DNA of 9,739 nucleotides from Magnetovibrio sp. (GTDB lineage Bacteria > Pseudomonadota > Alphaproteobacteria > Rhodospirillales > Magnetovibrionaceae). Where the stretch lies: contig JAESUA010000207.1 of assembly GCA_016763255.1 (NCBI GenBank), forward strand, positions 1-9,739, in the 5' to 3' direction. The stretch's first letter is position 1; each line of letters begins with the position of its first letter. The position numbers were made by a program, and so were the translations under genes. Shown here in pieces: positions 6,299-9,739 of this stretch. The notes beneath the pieces are model-generated. The model saw only the letters and a program-made list of their open reading frames with translations, made no database searches and was not told the DNA's origin.

Positions 6299-8619
6299 TG
6301 AACAGCGCGACAAGCGAACCCATAACCAAAATATGTGTCATCGGTGCAGGCGTCATGGGGGCCGGCATCGCCGCCCAGGCCGCTAACGCCGGTTGTCAGG
6401 TGGTGTTATTGGATGTTGTTGAGGGCGCCGCCCAAAGCGCCATAAGCAAAATGCTCAAAACCCAACCCGCACCTTTCATGCACCCAAAATTTGCCAAACG
6501 CATCACCCCCGGAACCCTGGACGACATCCGTTTGGTCGAAGACTGCGATTGGATCATCGAAGCGGTGATCGAACGCCTCGACATCAAGCAAAAGCTCTAT
6601 GGCCAAATTGCCCCACACATGAAGCCGGGGGCGGTATTATCTTCGAACACCTCGACCCTGCCGCTGGAAGTTCTGATTGATGGCATGGCGGCTGAGCTGC
6701 GGCCTTATTTTCTCATCACCCATTTTTTTAATCCCCCACGCTACATGCGCTTGCTCGAAATCGTCACCGGCCCATACACCGACCCGGATGTTAGCCAACG
6801 CATTTCTGAATTTTCTGATCATGCATTGGGCAAAAGCATCGTCTTCTGCCACGACACGCCGGGCTTCATCGCCAATCGCATCGGTACCTACTGGCTGCAC
6901 TGCGCGGTGAGCGAAGCGATCAAGATGGGCATAGGCATCGAACAAGCCGATGCCGTTTTAGGCCGTCCCATGGGGGTGCCCAAAACCGGTGTCTTCGCAT
7001 TGTTGGATTTGGTTGGCCTGGATTTGATGCCGCACGTTCTGGATAGTATCAAAACCGCACTGGCCAAAGAAGATGCCTTTCACGCCCTCGGCCCCGCACC
7101 GCCGTTGTTGGCAAAGATGATTGAAGACGGCTACACAGGACGCAAGGGCAAAGGTGGCTTTTACCGTTTGAACACTGAGGGCGGCCAAAAAATCAAAGAA
7201 GCCATCGACCTCACCACGGGTGAATATGCCCCCGCACGTCGGCCAAAAATTGACGCCGCGCTCGCCGCCAAAAAAGACGGTCTGCGGGCAACGGTTGAAC
7301 ATGACAGCCTTGAAGGCCGTTACGCTTGGTCTGTGATTTCAAAAACCTTGGTCTATGCCGCCACCCTCGCGTCTCAAATTGCCGATGACATCGAGGCCGT
7401 CGATCGCGCCATGCGCCTGGGCTACAACTGGAAATGGGGGCCGTTCGAACTGCTCGACAAATTGGGCACGAGATGGTTTGAGCGCAAATTGAAAAGCGAC
7501 GGCCAAGACGTTCCGGAATTGCTGCTCGTCACCACAGGACGGCCCTTTTACAAAACCGTCGACGGTCAACTGCATCACCTGTCGTTCGAAGGCCATTACC
7601 GTCCGGTGCATCGCGCACCTGGGGTTTTGTTGTTGCAAGACATCAAACGCAAAAACCTGCCCATGGCCCACAATTCATCGGCCAGCGTATGGGATATCGG
7701 TGATGGGGTGGCGTGCTTGGAGTTTCATTCCAAGATGAATTCGCTGAACCCATTCGTCTTATCGATGATGAACTGGGCACGCAAAGAATTGCCCAAGCGC
7801 GCCTTCAAAGGTTTGGTCATTTACAACGAAGGCACAAATTTCTCCGTCGGTGCCAACATCGCGATGTTGATGATCACCGCCAAGCTTAGGTTATGGCCGA
7901 TCATTCGGTGGATATTGCGTCACGGGCAAAACACCTTCGATAAGCTGAAAACCGCACCGTTCCCGGTGGTCGGTGCGCCCCATGGCATGGCATTGGGCGG
8001 TGGCTGTGAAGTTTTGCTGCATTGTGATGCCATCCAAGCCCACGCCGAAACCTATACCGGCCTGATCGAAGCCGGTGTCGGGATCGTGCCCGGCTGGGGC
8101 GGATGCAAAGAATTATTGACCCGCTGGAGCCAGTCCAACCATCGTCCCGGCGGGCCCATGCCGCCGGTGATGAAATCGTTTGAAGCCATCGCCACCGCCC
8201 AAGTTTCCAAATCAGCCTTCGAAGCCCAAGACCTGATGATCTTGCGCCCCCATGATGGCGTGGTGATGAACCAAGACCGGGTGTTGGCCCAGGCCAAGGC
8301 GCAGGTGCTGGAATTGGCCGACGGCTATCGCCCACCCCCCCCCATCGATATGCACCTGCCCGGCCCCACCGGACGCGCGGCCCTGGAGCTGGCGGTGCGC
8401 GACTTCGTGCAAAAAGGTGTGGCCAGCCCACACGACGCCATCATCGCCAAGCAATTGGCACGGGTTTTGTCAGGTGGCGATACCGACATGCTCGACACGG
8501 TCAGCGAGGCCGACGTTTTAAAGCTCGAACGCGACGCCATCATCGAACTCGCCAAAACCCCCAAAACCCGAGCGCGTGTCGAGCACATGCTGAAAACGGG
8601 CAAGCCTCTCAGAAACTGA
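6298..8619 (+). CDS. fadN: 3-hydroxyacyl-CoA dehydrogenase / enoyl-CoA hydratase (FadN order)
   Basis: Bifunctional enzyme for the two middle steps of beta-oxidation: hydration of enoyl-CoA and NAD-dependent oxidation of the 3-hydroxyacyl-CoA. It has 773 residues. The dehydrogenase comes first: NAD site GAGVMGAG (16-23), SSNTSTLP (115-122), and THFFNPP (141-147) with the catalytic His142. DTPGFIANRIG (186-196) opens the helical C-terminal half, and a second such half spans about 338-400. The crotonase domain follows (about 463-680): FSVGANI (515-521), GMALGGGCE (563-571) with oxyanion-hole glycines and Glu571, and Glu591 in GLIEAGVGIVPGWGG, so both hydratase glutamates are present. This order is the reverse of E. 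coli FadB and agrees with Bacillus FadN. A GGAGG inside the thiolase end serves the ATG at 6298, which starts just before the NAD fold; a longer frame from 6214 would overlap the thiolase without reason. Confidence 0.93.
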   Translation: MNSATSEPITKICVIGAGVMGAGIAAQAANAGCQVVLLDVVEGAAQSAISKMLKTQPAPFMHPKFAKRITPGTLDDIRLVEDCDWIIEAVIERLDIKQKLYGQIAPHMKPGAVLSSNTSTLPLEVLIDGMAAELRPYFLITHFFNPPRYMRLLEIVTGPYTDPDVSQRISEFSDHALGKSIVFCHDTPGFIANRIGTYWLHCAVSEAIKMGIGIEQADAVLGRPMGVPKTGVFALLDLVGLDLMPHVLDSIKTALAKEDAFHALGPAPPLLAKMIEDGYTGRKGKGGFYRLNTEGGQKIKEAIDLTTGEYAPARRPKIDAALAAKKDGLRATVEHDSLEGRYAWSVISKTLVYAATLASQIADDIEAVDRAMRLGYNWKWGPFELLDKLGTRWFERKLKSDGQDVPELLLVTTGRPFYKTVDGQLHHLSFEGHYRPVHRAPGVLLLQDIKRKNLPMAHNSSASVWDIGDGVACLEFHSKMNSLNPFVLSMMNWARKELPKRAFKGLVIYNEGTNFSVGANIAMLMITAKLRLWPIIRWILRHGQNTFDKLKTAPFPVVGAPHGMALGGGCEVLLHCDAIQAHAETYTGLIEAGVGIVPGWGGCKELLTRWSQSNHRPGGPMPPVMKSFEAIATAQVSKSAFEAQDLMILRPHDGVVMNQDRVLAQAKAQVLELADGYRPPPPIDMHLPGPTGRAALELAVRDFVQKGVASPHDAIIAKQLARVLSGGDTDMLDTVSEADVLKLERDAIIELAKTPKTRARVEHMLKTGKPLRN

Positions 8620-8647
8620 GGGGAAATAGATCACAAGGAGAACCACC

Positions 8648-9739
8648 ATGTTTGTCTACATGCCTGATCTCTTGAACGTTGCAGCGGTTGTTATTGTTTT
8701 AGCATTGTCGTTTAGGGGCCACGGTTACTGGGCCTGGGTGACGGGGGCGGCTTTGGCCCTTGATGCCTGGTTTATTGGCGGCGTGGATAGCCCGGAAATG
8801 TTTCGCATCATCATTGCCATATTCAGTCTCACCGCGATTTTGTTTGGTGTGCGTGGCCTGCGCCGCGCGATCATCACCAACCCCCTGATGGGTCTGATTG
8901 CACGTAAAATGCCCGTCATGGGCGAAACTGAACGCATCGCGTTAGAAGCTGGAACGGTGTGGTGGGATGGCGAGCTGTTTTCCGGAAAACCCGATTGGCA
9001 CAAGCTTTTGGATTTTAAAATCCAGCCCCTCAGCCCACAAGAGCAAGCGTTCTTGGACGGCCCGGTAGACGAGCTTTGCCACATGCTCAACGATTGGCAA
9101 ATCGCCAATGACCGCGACCTGCCCCCCGAAGTCTGGGACTTTATCAAACGCCAAGGATTTTTTGGCATGATCATTCCCAAAGATTTTGGTGGCTTGGGTT
9201 TTTCCGCCCAAATGCATTCTTGCGTGGTGGCAAAGTTGGCCAGCCGATCGGTCACCGCCGCCGTCACCGTGATGGTGCCCAATTCATTGGGACCGGGTGA
9301 GCTGCTGATTCATTACGGCACCGACGAACAAAAACAATACTACCTGCCGCGCCTCGCCAGCGGCCAGGACATCCCCTGTTTTGCCCTCACCGAACCAAAC
9401 GCCGGCAGTGACGCCGCCAGCGGCCAAAGCCGCGGCGTGGTATGCCGGGGGCGCTGGAAAAATGAAGACGTTTTGGGCATGATGCTGACGTTTAACAAGC
9501 GCTACATCACCCTGGCCCCGGTCGCCACGGTGATCGGTTTGGCCTTTCGCCTTTATGATCCGGACCATCTGATGGGCGAAATTGATGACATCGGCATCAC
9601 CTGTGCGCTGCTGCCCCACGACACCCCCGGCCTGCAAACGGGCTTGCGTCACGACCCCATGGGGGTGCCGTTTCAAAATGGCCCGGTGACCGGCGTAGAC
9701 GTATTTGTGCCGCTGCACTTCATCATCGGCGGGCCCGAG
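8648..9739 (+). CDS. fadE: Membrane-anchored acyl-CoA dehydrogenase FadE, 5' part
   Basis: FAD-dependent enzyme for the first step of beta-oxidation, acyl-CoA to trans-2-enoyl-CoA. 364 codons are present and open to the right edge, about 45% of the usual ~815 residues. The match to E. coli FadE is close. Shared stretches include GKPDW, EQAFLDGPV, PNSLGPGELL, HYGTDEQK, YYLPRLASGQ, IPCFALTEPNAGSDA, FNKRYITLAP and VPFQNGP. The N-terminus has three hydrophobic segments (about 8-22, 27-45 and 52-70), as in FadE enzymes anchored in the inner membrane. The catalytic Glu lies beyond the window. AAGGAG (8635-8640) stands seven bases before the ATG. The 28-base gap after fadN contains no terminator, so this is the same transcript. 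Truncation is due only to the window edge. Confidence 0.93.
   Translation, partial: MFVYMPDLLNVAAVVIVLALSFRGHGYWAWVTGAALALDAWFIGGVDSPEMFRIIIAIFSLTAILFGVRGLRRAIITNPLMGLIARKMPVMGETERIALEAGTVWWDGELFSGKPDWHKLLDFKIQPLSPQEQAFLDGPVDELCHMLNDWQIANDRDLPPEVWDFIKRQGFFGMIIPKDFGGLGFSAQMHSCVVAKLASRSVTAAVTVMVPNSLGPGELLIHYGTDEQKQYYLPRLASGQDIPCFALTEPNAGSDAASGQSRGVVCRGRWKNEDVLGMMLTFNKRYITLAPVATVIGLAFRLYDPDHLMGEIDDIGITCALLPHDTPGLQTGLRHDPMGVPFQNGPVTGVDVFVPLHFIIGGPE

Noticed and set aside
8335..8343. Run of nine C bases as a phase-variation or frameshift site
   Set aside because: The frame continues correctly through it as a Pro tract between the crotonase domain and the C-terminal region. In a GC-rich gene this is unremarkable.
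8725..9718. Two minus-strand open frames (185 and 144 codons)
   Set aside because: Both are antisense to the FadE coding sequence, which matches the family along its full visible length.

Overview
The window holds most of a rightward fatty-acid degradation operon (about 741 to the right edge), preceded by a leftward, apparently broken gene region (1 to 455). Moderate-high GC, strong Shine-Dalgarno sites, tight gene overlaps and the protein types (a GPAT-like acyltransferase joined to an esterase, a small MerR regulator inside a beta-oxidation operon, a membrane-type FadE) suggest a proteobacterium, most likely an alphaproteobacterium of the Rhodospirillales kind. That placement rests on recalled family resemblance, not on a search.

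Left part (1-455, minus strand): a cytochrome b561-type gene starts normally at 455 but stops after three membrane helices. From about position 150 to the left edge, a different reading frame on the same strand clearly encodes the middle of a carotenoid/lignostilbene cleavage oxygenase without its N-terminus. Two unrelated genes are therefore joined out of frame, by a deletion or rearrangement or by an assembly chimera. The divergent gap 456-740 should carry both promoters. It contains two small dyads that could be operators, and a weak hairpin.

Right part (741-9739, plus strand): (i) a GPAT/PlsC-like acyltransferase domain and an alpha/beta-hydrolase that look like one ~770-residue fusion split by a single-base frameshift near 1320; (ii) a long-chain acyl-CoA synthetase (FadD type), joined to (i) by an ATGA overlap; (iii) a 111-residue MerR regulator overlapping the end of the synthetase; (iv) a 3-ketoacyl-CoA thiolase; (v) a bifunctional 3-hydroxyacyl-CoA dehydrogenase/enoyl-CoA hydratase with the dehydrogenase first (FadN order); (vi) the first 364 residues of a membrane-anchored acyl-CoA dehydrogenase, FadE.

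Together the genes cover the whole route: an esterase that could release acyl groups, CoA activation (FadD), then dehydrogenation (FadE), hydration and oxidation (FadN) and thiolysis (FadA). The MerR protein is the obvious candidate regulator. Gaps between the genes from 1298 onward are 28 bases or less, so one transcript starting in 456-740 is likely. I see no RNA gene, mobile element, CRISPR array or terminator.
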